This document shows positions 51,341 to 60,624 of a stretch of 64,000 nucleotides of DNA, piece after piece. Source of the DNA: Niallia circulans (lineage in GTDB: Bacteria > Bacillota > Bacilli > Bacillales > Cytobacillaceae); assembly GCF_007273535.1 (NCBI RefSeq), contig NZ_RIBP01000001.1, positions 992,001-1,056,000 on the forward strand. The letters run 5' to 3'. How positions within the stretch are numbered: the stretch's first letter is position 1; every line of letters starts with the position of its first letter. The position numbers were made by a program, and so were the translations under genes. The notes below the pieces were generated by a model, which was not told where the DNA came from, ran no database searches, and was given only the letters and a program-made list of their open reading frames with translations.

Positions 51341-51701
51341 AAAAGAGGCTGAGACAAAGTATTCAAGTCTAAATCAAAGACCGAACTAATTAATCGTTTA
51401 TTGATTAATATTTAATTTTTTGTGGTTTTCCGTTTAAAACAATCATTTTTAATCTTAGTGGAATGAAGAGGAGGCCACTCGACTCCTGCGGGAAATAGGG
51501 GAAAGGCTGATACCCCGCAGGCGAGACGTGGAGGCTAAAGCTTCCTCCCCGCGGAAAGCGAGTGGGTGTAGCGTAATGAAACGAACCATTTTTAAAGGAA
51601 TACTCTATTGATAATTCCATGCCTCATTATTTCAAAGTTAGATAAAAGTATAATTGTTTGTCTTCAGGAAGGGGTATTTTTGTTTTGTCCCAGCCTCTTT
51701 T
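51341..51701. mobile_element. MITE-like repeat element, 361 bp with 18-bp terminal inverted repeats
   Basis: Ends AAAAGAGGCTGAGACAAA (51341-51358) and its near-complement (51684-51701) differ at one position. The inside is richer in GC than the flanks and has a hairpin with cctgcggg (51485-51492) and cccgcagg (51514-51521), plus a second GC-rich stretch at 51542-51560. No transposase is encoded. From memory, similar 'AGGCTGAGACAAA...CTCCTGCGGG' elements occur in many Bacillaceae genomes. No clear target duplication is visible. Confidence 0.65.
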
Positions 51702-51788
51702 GTATATTTTTCGATAAAAAACATACCAATCACTCTTAATAAGTGTTTTCCGTAATTACCACTCCCATAATCAAAACTTTACATTTAG

Positions 51789-52568
51789 TTAGCTTCCTGA
51801 AACAAGTTCCAACGTGACTTGTTTGTTCGCTGCTTGAAGTTCCTCTATTCTGTGTCTAAAGCTAACAACTTCACCAACAACAATCATTGCCGGGTTTTTT
51901 ATTCTCGTCTTTTGAGCGATACTAACAATTGTTCCAATTGTACCTGTTACTGTTTTTTGTCCTGATGTTGTACCTTCTTGAATGATGGCGACTGGTGTAT
52001 CCTCCCGCTTACCATGCTTCACTAATTGGTCACATATATACGGCAAATTTCCAACTCCCATATAGATAGCTAATGTATCCACCCCATTAATAAGACTTTC
52101 CCACTTAATATCTGCTGGTTCTCCGTTTTTGCAATGACCGGTAATGATTGCAAATGAGTTACCAAGCTCCCTATGTGTGATGGGAATTCCGGCATAAGCT
52201 GGGGCCGCAATTCCAGCTGTTATACCCGGTACGATTTCATAAGGAATATTATTCCTTACCAATTCCTCAATCTCTTCCGCCCCTCTGCCGAACACAAAAG
52301 GGTCCCCACCTTTAAGTCTAGTAACCACTTTTCCTGAGCGAGCAGATTGCACTAACAGCTGGTTAATCATTTCTTGTGGCATTGTATGATAGTTTGGCTG
52401 TTTGCCACAATAAATGAATTCTGCACCAGATTTTGCTTCCTGCAGTAATTCTCTGTTGACTAACCGGTCATATACAATAACATCTGCCTGCTGTATACAT
52501 TTCAAACCTTTAATTGTAAGTAAGTCAGGATTACCCGGGCCTGCTCCAACTATATAAACTTTCCCCAT
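51789..52568 (-). CDS. Uroporphyrinogen-III C-methyltransferase (SUMT)
   Basis: Started at ATG 52568, the third of three tandem ATGs, 7 bases after GGGAGG. The 259-residue TP-methylase shows VYIVGAGPGNPDLLTIKGL, VVTRLKGGDPFVFGRGAEE and GITAGIAAPAYAGIPITHR. It makes precorrin-2, the precursor of sirohaem, needed by NirB. It is the last gene of nirB-nirD-nirC-sumT, which explains its presence there. Confidence 0.9.
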   Translation of the reverse strand: MGKVYIVGAGPGNPDLLTIKGLKCIQQADVIVYDRLVNRELLQEAKSGAEFIYCGKQPNYHTMPQEMINQLLVQSARSGKVVTRLKGGDPFVFGRGAEEIEELVRNNIPYEIVPGITAGIAAPAYAGIPITHRELGNSFAIITGHCKNGEPADIKWESLINGVDTLAIYMGVGNLPYICDQLVKHGKREDTPVAIIQEGTTSGQKTVTGTIGTIVSIAQKTRIKNPAMIVVGEVVSFRHRIEELQAANKQVTLELVSGS

Positions 52569-52594
52569 CATCATGCCTCCCTTTAAATCATCTG

Positions 52595-53434
52595 TTAAGT
52601 TTCAGCAATATATTCTTCCTGTTCTGAAACTACCATGCTAGTTTTCTTTTTCACTTTATGATGAGTAAAGTATAATGCTAGACCTGTGAATACAACTCCA
52701 CTTACCATATTGCCGAATAGTACAGGGAGCTGATTCCATAGCCACCAATCTGCTACCGAAACATCTGCACCTAACATCATCCCTGCCGGAATGACAAACA
52801 TATTTACGACAGCATGTTCAAACCCTTGAGCAAAGAAGATTAAAATCGGCAACCACATTGCAGCAATTTTTCCAATTGTACTTGTCGATGTCATCGCCAT
52901 GACTGCCCCTAATGTTACCATCCAATTACATAGCAATGCTTTTACAAAAACGACGATTAAACCATCGCTTCCGAGGTTTGCATACATAAGAGTTTTTGCT
53001 TCTGCAACTGCAATAATTTTTGTGGCGATTGCATTGTCAGGCACATGACTTAACTGTGTTATTGCGATAACATAAAGTAAAGCATACAGTCCTGCACCTA
53101 ATAAATGACCAATTATGACCCAAAACCAGTTCGAAAGCATTTGAAAAATGGATACCCTTTTTTCTAAAACCGCTAACGGGATGAGCGCAAAGCTGCCTGT
53201 TACTAATTCAAGTCCGAGCAGGATGATTAGTACAAAACAAGCCGGAAATAATATTGCTCCAAAAATCCCCATGCCTGTTTGAATTTCAGCTGTGAATGCC
53301 AATGTCGTCCCGAATCCAAGAAGGGCTCCTGCAAGCCCACCTCGTATTAACATATCTATAACAGATAATTTCGCTTTTGCTTCACCTGCCTCAATCATGC
53401 CCTGCACTACTTGATCTGTCTTTACGAATGACAT
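52595..53434 (-). CDS. nirC: Formate/nitrite transporter family protein (NirC)
   Basis: The 279-residue FNT channel has six helices (LIRGGLAGALLGFGTTLAF; VKALLCNWMVTLGAVMAM; FEHAVVNMFVIPAGMM). The conserved LCNW and EHAVVNM blocks are intact. It imports or exports nitrite for the reductase encoded upstream. Between nirD and the methyltransferase gene. Confidence 0.9.
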   Translation of the reverse strand: MSFVKTDQVVQGMIEAGEAKAKLSVIDMLIRGGLAGALLGFGTTLAFTAEIQTGMGIFGAILFPACFVLIILLGLELVTGSFALIPLAVLEKRVSIFQMLSNWFWVIIGHLLGAGLYALLYVIAITQLSHVPDNAIATKIIAVAEAKTLMYANLGSDGLIVVFVKALLCNWMVTLGAVMAMTSTSTIGKIAAMWLPILIFFAQGFEHAVVNMFVIPAGMMLGADVSVADWWLWNQLPVLFGNMVSGVVFTGLALYFTHHKVKKKTSMVVSEQEEYIAET

Positions 53435-53455
53435 GGTATTCCTCCTTTTGTAAAA

Positions 53456-53773
53456 TCAGATAACAATGTATACAAGGTTTTCTTCCACTTCCACTTTATA
53501 TGCTTTCACACAACCATGATCTGGTGCTTGAACCTGGCCGTCACACACATTGATTTTCCAGTCATGCATCGGGCAAAAAACATGTTCTCCGCTTACCATT
53601 CCTTCCGCAAGGACCCCGCCCTTATGGGGACATCGATTCTTTATTGCACGGACCTTCCCATTTGCCAGCTTAAATAACGCAATTTCTTCCTTCCCAACAA
53701 AAGCCGTTTTCCCGAGGCGTTCTGGCAAATCCGAATATTTACCGATTAAGACTCTTCCTAGTGTATTTTCCAT
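53456..53773 (-). CDS. nirD: Nitrite reductase small subunit NirD
   Basis: The 105-residue Rieske-type protein has [2Fe-2S] ligands Cys48, His50, Cys67 and His70 (RCPHKGG...CPMHDW) all present. Unlike some NirD proteins, the cluster ligands are therefore retained. It partners with NirB. It lies 19 bp downstream of the nirB stop. Confidence 0.9.
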   Translation of the reverse strand: MENTLGRVLIGKYSDLPERLGKTAFVGKEEIALFKLANGKVRAIKNRCPHKGGVLAEGMVSGEHVFCPMHDWKINVCDGQVQAPDHGCVKAYKVEVEENLVYIVI

Positions 53774-53792
53774 AACTACTCCCCCCTACCTA

Positions 53793-56204
53793 TTATTTAG
53801 AAGCTACTGGAACATGAACTGTTTCATAAAGTCTTTTTACTAAATTTTCATCCTTAAGTGTTTCACTCCATGGTTCTTGAACGGTTGCTAACGTTATATC
53901 CATCCGTTTATTCAGTTCAGCGCGGAAGTCTTTATCATCAAGTTTTTCCTTTACATGATCAATTCCAAGACGGCCAACCCAGACAGATGTTCTTTCTAAA
54001 TAATTCGCTGTTTCTCGGTAGTACTGTAAAAAGGCCCCAGTCCATTCAAGTACCTCAGCTTTTGTTTTAACCTTAACGAATAAATCCCCTTCCCTAAGGT
54101 CTGTCCCTGCATTACCTCCTACATACAGCTCCCAAACTCCATCTAAACCAACAACTCCAACGTCCTTAATTCCGCTTTCAGCACAGTTTCTTGGACAAGC
54201 TGATACAGCCATTTTTATTTTATGCGGCCCATTCAACCCTTCAAATTTCTTCTCTAACTCGATGCCCATTCCAACTGAGTCTTGTGTGCCAAAACGACAG
54301 AAGTCAGCACCAACACAGGTTTTAACTGTACGTAATCCTTTAGCATAACCATGTCCTGATGGCATTCCAAGCTCTGCCCAAATACTTGGTAAGTCCTGCT
54401 TTTGAACACCAAGTAAATTAATTCGTTGTCCCCCCGTTAATTTAATCATTTTCACCTTATATTTATCTGCTACATTAGCAATCTTTCTAAGGTCATCGGC
54501 ATTTGTAACACCACCATACATTCTTGGAATCACACTAAAGGTACCGTTATTTTGAATATTGGCATGCAATCTTTCATTAACAAAACGAGATTCTCGTTCG
54601 TCCTTATATTCTGTTGGGTTCAGCATTCCTAAATAATAATTTAATGCTGGTCTGCATTTAGAGCATCCTTCATCGTTGTTCCAGCCCAACACATTCATAA
54701 CTTCCCTTGTATGTGTTAGCTGCTTTTCCTTAATTTCATGAACAACTTCATCCCTAGTTAACGTGGTACAAGCACAAATGGATTCCTTTTGCTCTTCACT
54801 ATATTTATCACCCAGTGTAAATTCCAAAATATCAGCAACTAATGACTTACATGAACCACATGAACGTGAGGCATTCGTACAGCCCTTCACTTGTTCAACT
54901 GTTGTTAGTCCCTTATTATTTATTGCCGAGACAATACTTCCCTTCGTTACGCCATTACATCCACATACGACTTCATCATCGGTCATTTGGGCTACTAGGC
55001 TAGCTCCTGAGTCTTCGGTCTGAGGGGATTCCATATATTCATCTATACTTGCACCATTCTTAATTAAATGTAATAATCGGTTGCCTTCCTTGGTGTTTCC
55101 AAATAGGACTGCTCCAGTTATTTTCCCTTGCTCGACAATTATCTTTTTATAGATGCCATGCCAATCATTTACCATTTTTATTGCTTTAGTATTCTCATCC
55201 TCTTTGATTTTCCCGGTAGAGAAGACATCTACACCAGACACCTTTAATTGTGAGGAAAGAACCGACCCTTTGTAGCCCTCATCGAATATATTGCAAATAC
55301 GTTTCGCTAACGCTTCGCCCTGTTGATACAGTGGTGCAACTAAGCCGTATACCATTCCCCTGTGCTCAGCACATTCACCGACTGCAAATATATTAGGAAT
55401 TCCTGTTTCCATAAAATCATTTACGACAATACCTCGATTAACAGGAATGCCAGATTGTTTAGCCAGGTCCATATTTGGCTTTATCCCGACTGCCATAACA
55501 ACTAAGTCTGCGTCAATTTTTTCCCCGCCTTTAAAACGCAAGCCTGTCACTTGTTTTTTCCCAAGAATTTCAGTTGTCTGTTTATTTAATAAAAAATTCA
55601 TGCCTTGATTTTCTAACTCTGTTTGTAACAGTTTACCTGCCTCTCTATCTAATTGACGGTCCATAATATAATCATTAATGTGAATAACATCTACCTGCAT
55701 TCCAAGATTAAGCAACCCACGAGCCGCTTCAAGTCCAAGAAGGCCTCCACCTATAACTGCTGCTTTCTTATGCTTTTTTGAGTACTGCAGCATTGTTTCA
55801 CAATCTTTAATATCACGAAATGCAGTTACACCTTGTTTATCTGAACCAGGTAACGGCAGCATAAACGGATTAGAACCTGTTGCGACAATTAACTTATCAT
55901 AAGGTTCTTCGCGGTCCTTATCTGTATAAACAACCTGTTTTTTTGTATCAATATTAATAACACTTTCGCCTGGATATAAGCGAATATTATTGTTTTCATA
56001 CCAATTCCAATCATTCAATGTAATATCTGCAACTGTAGTATCTCCTTGCAATACCTTTGATAATTGGATCCTGTTATAATTTGGATGTGGTTCACTTCCA
56101 AAAACAGTAATTTCAAATCCATCAGGCTCAAGCTTCAATATCTCTTCTATTGTTCTAATTCCGGCCATTCCATTTCCAATCAAGATTAACTTTCGTTTTA
56201 ACAT
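53793..56204 (-). CDS. nirB: NAD(P)H nitrite reductase large subunit NirB
   Basis: Start at ATG 56204 (MLKRKLILIGNGMAG), as AGGGGG lies 9 bases upstream. The 803-residue product has three parts: an FAD/NAD(P) oxidoreductase (about 1-310; IGNGMAGIRT, IGGGLLGLEAARGL); a BFD-type [2Fe-2S] domain (about 415-465; CGCNGVT ... CTNASRSCGSC); and the sirohaem/4Fe-4S reductase (about 545-790; TCVGADFCRFG, ACPRNCAESG). It reduces nitrite to ammonium. It is the first gene of nirB-nirD-nirC-sumT; a TnrA-like box lies upstream at 56452. Confidence 0.92.
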   Translation of the reverse strand: MLKRKLILIGNGMAGIRTIEEILKLEPDGFEITVFGSEPHPNYNRIQLSKVLQGDTTVADITLNDWNWYENNNIRLYPGESVINIDTKKQVVYTDKDREEPYDKLIVATGSNPFMLPLPGSDKQGVTAFRDIKDCETMLQYSKKHKKAAVIGGGLLGLEAARGLLNLGMQVDVIHINDYIMDRQLDREAGKLLQTELENQGMNFLLNKQTTEILGKKQVTGLRFKGGEKIDADLVVMAVGIKPNMDLAKQSGIPVNRGIVVNDFMETGIPNIFAVGECAEHRGMVYGLVAPLYQQGEALAKRICNIFDEGYKGSVLSSQLKVSGVDVFSTGKIKEDENTKAIKMVNDWHGIYKKIIVEQGKITGAVLFGNTKEGNRLLHLIKNGASIDEYMESPQTEDSGASLVAQMTDDEVVCGCNGVTKGSIVSAINNKGLTTVEQVKGCTNASRSCGSCKSLVADILEFTLGDKYSEEQKESICACTTLTRDEVVHEIKEKQLTHTREVMNVLGWNNDEGCSKCRPALNYYLGMLNPTEYKDERESRFVNERLHANIQNNGTFSVIPRMYGGVTNADDLRKIANVADKYKVKMIKLTGGQRINLLGVQKQDLPSIWAELGMPSGHGYAKGLRTVKTCVGADFCRFGTQDSVGMGIELEKKFEGLNGPHKIKMAVSACPRNCAESGIKDVGVVGLDGVWELYVGGNAGTDLREGDLFVKVKTKAEVLEWTGAFLQYYRETANYLERTSVWVGRLGIDHVKEKLDDKDFRAELNKRMDITLATVQEPWSETLKDENLVKRLYETVHVPVASK

Positions 56205-56451
56205 AACTGGCAGCCCCCTCAAACTTTCCGATTATTCCGATAATAATCTTGTGCCTAGTTTACTTGGCTGCCTATAAGTCCTGCAAGCAACTTGTTAGAT
56301 TTCCTCACATATTCTTTTTGCTGTATTTCCGTGGTAAAGTGTTACTACTATATAGCTTTAATTTAAAATTATTTAATAATATCAAGGATGTAAACGATAC
56401 CATACTTTTGCCAACTCAATTTCTTCATGGACAAAAACACATCTAAAGACC

Positions 56452-56468
56452 TGTAAAAGTTTTTAACA
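56452..56468 (-). promoter_or_regulatory. TnrA/GlnR-like box
   Basis: TGTAAAAGTTTTTAACA fits the TnrA/GlnR consensus TGTNA-N7-TNACA exactly. It lies about 250 bp upstream of nirB, a long distance. A promoter between it and nirB is likely but could not be placed. Confidence 0.55.
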
Positions 56469-56508
56469 TAGTAACCAAAAATATATGGTGTTTTCATTCA
56501 ACTAAGAT

Positions 56509-56623
56509 CTGACCAATATGGAACAAGATCATCATTCTTTAAAAAAACTGGCCCGCTCCATATTTGGATTGGAGTCGTTGCGAACAACCACCTTTAATGT
56601 GAGTGGGTGGGATTCAAACGTAT
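56509..56623 (+). pseudogene. IS6/IS240-family transposase remnant
   Basis: LTNMEQDHHSLKKLARSIFG, then LESLRTTTFNVSGWDSNVLF resembles the last catalytic block of IS6-family transposases (V-E-Q-D-H-x-x-x-K-K ... G-F-x-S-F-x-T-A). About 38 codons are recognisable; nothing else of the element is visible. It lies in the 886-bp gap 56205-57090. Confidence 0.5.
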
Positions 56624-56675
56624 TATTTTTCGCACCAGGAACCACTTTAGAGTTACATTTCGAAATTAATTCAAA

Positions 56676-56734
56676 TAAAAAACCTCATTTAGATTTAGTA
56701 CAGAATCCGTACCGTATCAAAATGAGGTTTTTTA
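56676..56734. terminator. 15-bp-stem terminator hairpin
   Basis: Stem 56676-56690 with 56720-56734 (a long loop containing a gtac/gtac sub-hairpin) with A-run and T-run; the minus-strand tail is TTTTTTATTTGAATT. It may end the SLC13 transcript from the right. Confidence 0.6.
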
Positions 56735-57090
56735 TAATGAAATAATGAGTTGTCTCTATTATCGCTAATCATCAGTTGAATCCGCTTTCAAAATATATGT
56801 AACTCTCTTGATGTCACATAATTATTAACAGCACGGCTACAAACATACTCTGATGCGTATTCGACTTTAATAATTATACTTTGCCCACTAATAAGTGCGA
56901 CTTCTCTCACTATTTCCAGCTGTTTGAATAAACTACTTGGTGGAAGAAGGATTTCTCCCTGATCAGGAATCAAAATAAGTGTCGGTATTAAAAACAAAGA
57001 ACAATTTTCTTAGAGTAGCTCTATTTCAAGTTCCTTTAGAAAAATCTGTATCTTGGACCAATTCATCCAACTGTTCCTTCTATCACTTTA

Positions 57091-58374
57091 TCAGTTTACA
57101 GGGAACATAATAATAGCACCTACACATAGTGCAAAAATACGGATTAGGTACATAGGTACTGTAAATAACCAGAACTGTGGTAGCTTATATTTACCCATCC
57201 CTAAAATCATGGCAGGCATACCATCGACTGGCATGTATCCGCCGTTCCAGCCAGAGATTACGACTGCAATTGCGGCAGCAGCAGGATTAAGTCCTAAACT
57301 AATGCTTGTTGCAATAGCGATTGGCGCAAAGATATAAACAGCACCCATATTGGAACCAGTAAAAGTAGCACAGGTACTAGTTAGAAGTGCAAAGATAAAG
57401 ATAAGAATAAATGGGTGGATATCAGTACCCAATGATTTCGCTACAAAATCTCCAATCATAGCTGTAAATCCAGAGTTTGCCAGAGCGTCAGCAACACCGA
57501 TAACACCAGCCATCATAAGGATCACAGGTGCACCCATATTATCTCGAACTTCCTTGAAGTCGAGTACATTGATTATTAGTAAGAATGCTCCTGCAAGTCC
57601 CGGGATTACATAGGCAGCATTGTCCAATACGTTCATAAGCATCATACCAACCACACTGACAATAAATGCAGCGATGGTGCAGTATTCTTTCCATTTAGGC
57701 ATAGTCACAATCTCAGTCGTAACCGCCACTTCATCATATTCAGAATGTTCTGTAATCGAATGATCTGGTAGAAGACGATAAGCAACCAAACTCCATACCA
57801 AGAAACCAAGAGCCAAGATAAAATTCACTACAGCAAATTTTGACATTGATAGCCCGCCGGTATAACCAGCTGTTTCTAGTACACTGACAGTAACTCCATA
57901 TAAAAGTGCTACATTGAAAGGAATCAGTGGATGATTAGTAGCGAATCCCAAAGGCATCATCAGTTTGGATGTAGGCATTTTTTTGTTGTAAGGGATTGTA
58001 GATATCAACGACAGAATTAGTACATAGTAACCAGTAGAACCAGTACCCGCTAAACTGGCACCAAGCATAACTACCACAAGTAAAAAAGCATAACTCTTAT
58101 AGCCGCCCTTATTCACCAAAGCAAGCATAGATGACTGCACCCTACCTATCAAACTAGTCTTCATTAGTCCTGCCATAACAACCATAAAGCCAGCGACCAT
58201 TATCACGCTTGGGTTCACGAAGCCTGCGAAAGCTTCCTGAACTGTAGACAGACCTGTGACTACTAGCAGAAGGGAGGCCAGGAGTGGTGGTGCGCCGAAG
58301 GCAAATTTGTCTGACATAATCATTACAATCATCAGGATCAAGATACCAAGGGCAAGAATCATTTCCGTTGTCAT
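57091..58374 (-). CDS. SLC13/DASS-type permease (dicarboxylate/acid importer family)
   Basis: The 427-residue protein has about eleven helices, starting MILALGILILMIVMIMSDKFAF. It has the family's repeated half-motif (GFMVVMAGLMKTSLIGRV; LSLISTIPYNKKMPTSKLMMPLGFATNHPL) and a VTGST-like turn (GASLAGTGSTGYY; ATFTGSNMGAVYIF), the substrate/Na+ loops of DASS and CitM-type carriers. GGAG lies 8 bases before ATG. It is transcribed in the same direction as the sialidase-like, PdxA2, kinase and Fe-ADH genes. It is the natural candidate for importing the acid metabolised there. Confidence 0.82.
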   Translation of the reverse strand: MTTEMILALGILILMIVMIMSDKFAFGAPPLLASLLLVVTGLSTVQEAFAGFVNPSVIMVAGFMVVMAGLMKTSLIGRVQSSMLALVNKGGYKSYAFLLVVVMLGASLAGTGSTGYYVLILSLISTIPYNKKMPTSKLMMPLGFATNHPLIPFNVALLYGVTVSVLETAGYTGGLSMSKFAVVNFILALGFLVWSLVAYRLLPDHSITEHSEYDEVAVTTEIVTMPKWKEYCTIAAFIVSVVGMMLMNVLDNAAYVIPGLAGAFLLIINVLDFKEVRDNMGAPVILMMAGVIGVADALANSGFTAMIGDFVAKSLGTDIHPFILIFIFALLTSTCATFTGSNMGAVYIFAPIAIATSISLGLNPAAAAIAVVISGWNGGYMPVDGMPAMILGMGKYKLPQFWLFTVPMYLIRIFALCVGAIIMFPVN

Positions 58375-59025
58375 TTTTGTTTCTCCTCTCTCTTATGTAT
58401 TGATAGTTTGCTAACATAATGAAAACTATCAAGGTCTTAGTGAACCTGAGCAGCTGTTGGGTTATTAATTCTACTCTCCATTCTTCGCACCACATTCTGC
58501 TAGGTGAAGTGAACGAATATATTTCTCACCTTTTAAGGGGATGAGCAGCATAAGCCTGTTGAATTATTCCATCAAAAGACTGCATCAAGTATGGATAGTT
58601 ATTGGTCTACTTCTAAATTCCATAAATACCACACACTCATTCCATCCAGAGAACATTTTAAAACACTTAGCCACCATCCTAAAGACAGTGCAAATACAAT
58701 TGGGTACTGCAATTCCATTTCATGCAACGTTGCCTAAAATTGGGTTAGATATGCATGTAGGATGATATGTAAGTAATTGCGCTAGGCCACTCTAAGGACG
58801 CAGCACACTGATGCTAGCGTTACGAATTGGCCGCGGTGTCTGTCTCCAAGGCTTGTACATGCCAAAGGCCTTGCTGTAATTAATACGATAATCATAATGT
58901 TTACGCTTACAAGAAACCAAAGGACCAATCACCAATCATTTTATGAACTGATCCTATACTATGTCTTTTATTTAATAGAAGAATAAAACTAAAGCCCGTT
59001 TTTAATAAATATTATAATTATGTGA
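58375..59025. other. Gap between the SLC13 gene and the sialidase-like gene
   Basis: No convincing gene. On the minus strand a frame of about 46 codons (around 58790-58930) ends ...YSKAFGMYKPWRQTPRPI, then RNASISVLRP and stop; it lacks a start and I do not recognise it. It must contain the SLC13 promoter, not located. Confidence 0.35.
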
Positions 59026-60192
59026 TTAATTTATTTCGCCAGATGTAGGATTATATACACCTTCATTTTCACGTTTTTCACCATAGATATCTTCAATTGA
59101 AAAACTGTTATATTTTACACATAGTCTATTCTTATATGCGTATACTAAATGTAAAAGCCCTTTTCCATCCTGATAGATTGTAGGATATTCAAATTGTGAA
59201 TTATTTGTTTTATTCTCTGCTCCAATGTAACCTTCTGCATATTCAATTATTCGACCGATCGGCCAGGTATTTCCGCCATCTTCAGACACTGAGACTACTA
59301 CCGGGTTTCTTAATCCAGGCCATGCTACTTTACCTTTTTCAGGATTATTAGCAGAATTTGCATTGTATGCAATTGCAATTGCATCATTGTTTAGTTTGAT
59401 TGCACTTATACTTGAATTATTATTTGGTAAGATTGTTGGCTCAGGTACCGTCCAAGAATCCCCATAATCCTCCGATTCACTTCTATAAATATAATCCGCA
59501 AATCTACTTCTCATAAATGCCACTAAATGACCAGCTTCTAATTCAATAACATTGGCATGTACTCGGCCGTTACTTTCAGGCATGCGTACTTCTTTCCACG
59601 TTAGTCCCTCATCATCTGATACTTGAAATACTGTAGGATCGTTTGTAAGACCTAATTTTGAATCTTCACATACCCATGTGCTAAATATCCATCTACCATT
59701 ACTTAATACTTGAATTGTTTGTCTGGCAAAGACACCAGACTGACTAAATAATACTTCTGGTTCAGTCCAATTCTCACCATTGTCATAGGTTTTCTGATAT
59801 TTGATAATCGACGTAAACTGCATATTATCTTTATCTGGTTGTCGGCCTTCCTGAGAAGTATATATTAACCAGACCGATTTATCTGGTGCGTGGAAAAATG
59901 ATGGATTTTGCTCACTACGAGTATCATCTCGCGAGATAATTTTCGGTTCATTCCACTCTTGAGTTTCATGATTAAATTTTGATAATACAATTGAAATATC
60001 AGGACTCCCCTCAAAGGAACCAGCAAACCATGCACATAATAAATCTCCATTTTCCAACTTAATAATAGTTGGTGCATGTGCAGTTGGAAAAGGACCAGAC
60101 GGAATTAAAGAAAAATCAATATTTGTATAATCATTATGATATAATTTGCCGTTTGGAATGGACTCATTAACTACTAATTTATTATTACTCAT
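59026..60192 (-). CDS. Sialidase-like BNR-repeat glycosidase family protein, cytosolic
   Basis: Start at ATG 60192 (MSNNKLVVNESI), with AGGGTG 6 bases upstream. The 388-residue product has four Asp-box (BNR) repeats: TYDNGENWTEP, VSDDEGLTWKEV, ESEDYGDSWTVP and SEDGGNTWPIG. It is therefore a beta-propeller of the exo-sialidase_2 type (HAPTIIKLENGDLLCAWFAGSFEGSPDISIVLSKF, GVFARQTIQVLSNGRWIF). There is no signal peptide, so it acts inside the cell, unlike classical sialidases. It sits between a C4-acid-sugar degradation set and an SLC13 permease. A hydrolase for a small imported glycoside is likely; sialidase activity is not shown. Confidence 0.78.
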   Translation of the reverse strand: MSNNKLVVNESIPNGKLYHNDYTNIDFSLIPSGPFPTAHAPTIIKLENGDLLCAWFAGSFEGSPDISIVLSKFNHETQEWNEPKIISRDDTRSEQNPSFFHAPDKSVWLIYTSQEGRQPDKDNMQFTSIIKYQKTYDNGENWTEPEVLFSQSGVFARQTIQVLSNGRWIFSTWVCEDSKLGLTNDPTVFQVSDDEGLTWKEVRMPESNGRVHANVIELEAGHLVAFMRSRFADYIYRSESEDYGDSWTVPEPTILPNNNSSISAIKLNNDAIAIAYNANSANNPEKGKVAWPGLRNPVVVSVSEDGGNTWPIGRIIEYAEGYIGAENKTNNSQFEYPTIYQDGKGLLHLVYAYKNRLCVKYNSFSIEDIYGEKRENEGVYNPTSGEIN

Positions 60193-60624
60193 ACTAATCA
60201 CCCTAATCACCTTATCTTTTTAAATTTAATGCCTGCCCTAATTAGTGCTTTATTGAATACTGAGACTTTACGTCCATTGTGAAGCAGACAAATATAGGCT
60301 AAACCTTTAATGATTTTTGGTCCACCTTTTTTTGCATTATATTCAATATCGACTACTATTTAGTGATCATGCTATATATTCTAATCTGTCGATAACCATC
60401 ATCATCTTAAAAGCTCTCTATATTCATTTAATCCACCTTAGTAAGGGGTTACATTTTTAGTGTAGCTATTTTGATATTACCGCCCGATACCAATGGTCTG
60501 TGTTTTCTAGGGAACTTAAAATTATTTCTAAGTGCTAAATGTCCAAATGAGCCCAAATCAATCAATTCAGTATACACAAAGAAATTTCCCATTAAGTTCC
60601 CTTAAAACTTTCTTTTTCATATCC
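60193..60624. other. Intergenic region with long inverted repeat
   Basis: Arms AGGGAACTTAA (60509-60519) and complement (60592-60602) enclose 72 bases just past the pdxA2 stop, perhaps a terminator or a regulatory hairpin. The sialidase-like gene therefore probably has its own promoter between 60200 and 60500. Confidence 0.4.

Noticed and set aside
56788..56997. 69-codon minus-strand frame with TTG start
   Set aside because: No ribosome site, an in-frame stop four codons upstream and no recognisable family; a short beta-rich text is not enough.
58154..58495. 113-codon minus-strand frame upstream of the SLC13 gene
   Set aside because: Overlaps the true SLC13 start in another frame; the sequence is a frameshifted shadow rich in Arg and Asn.
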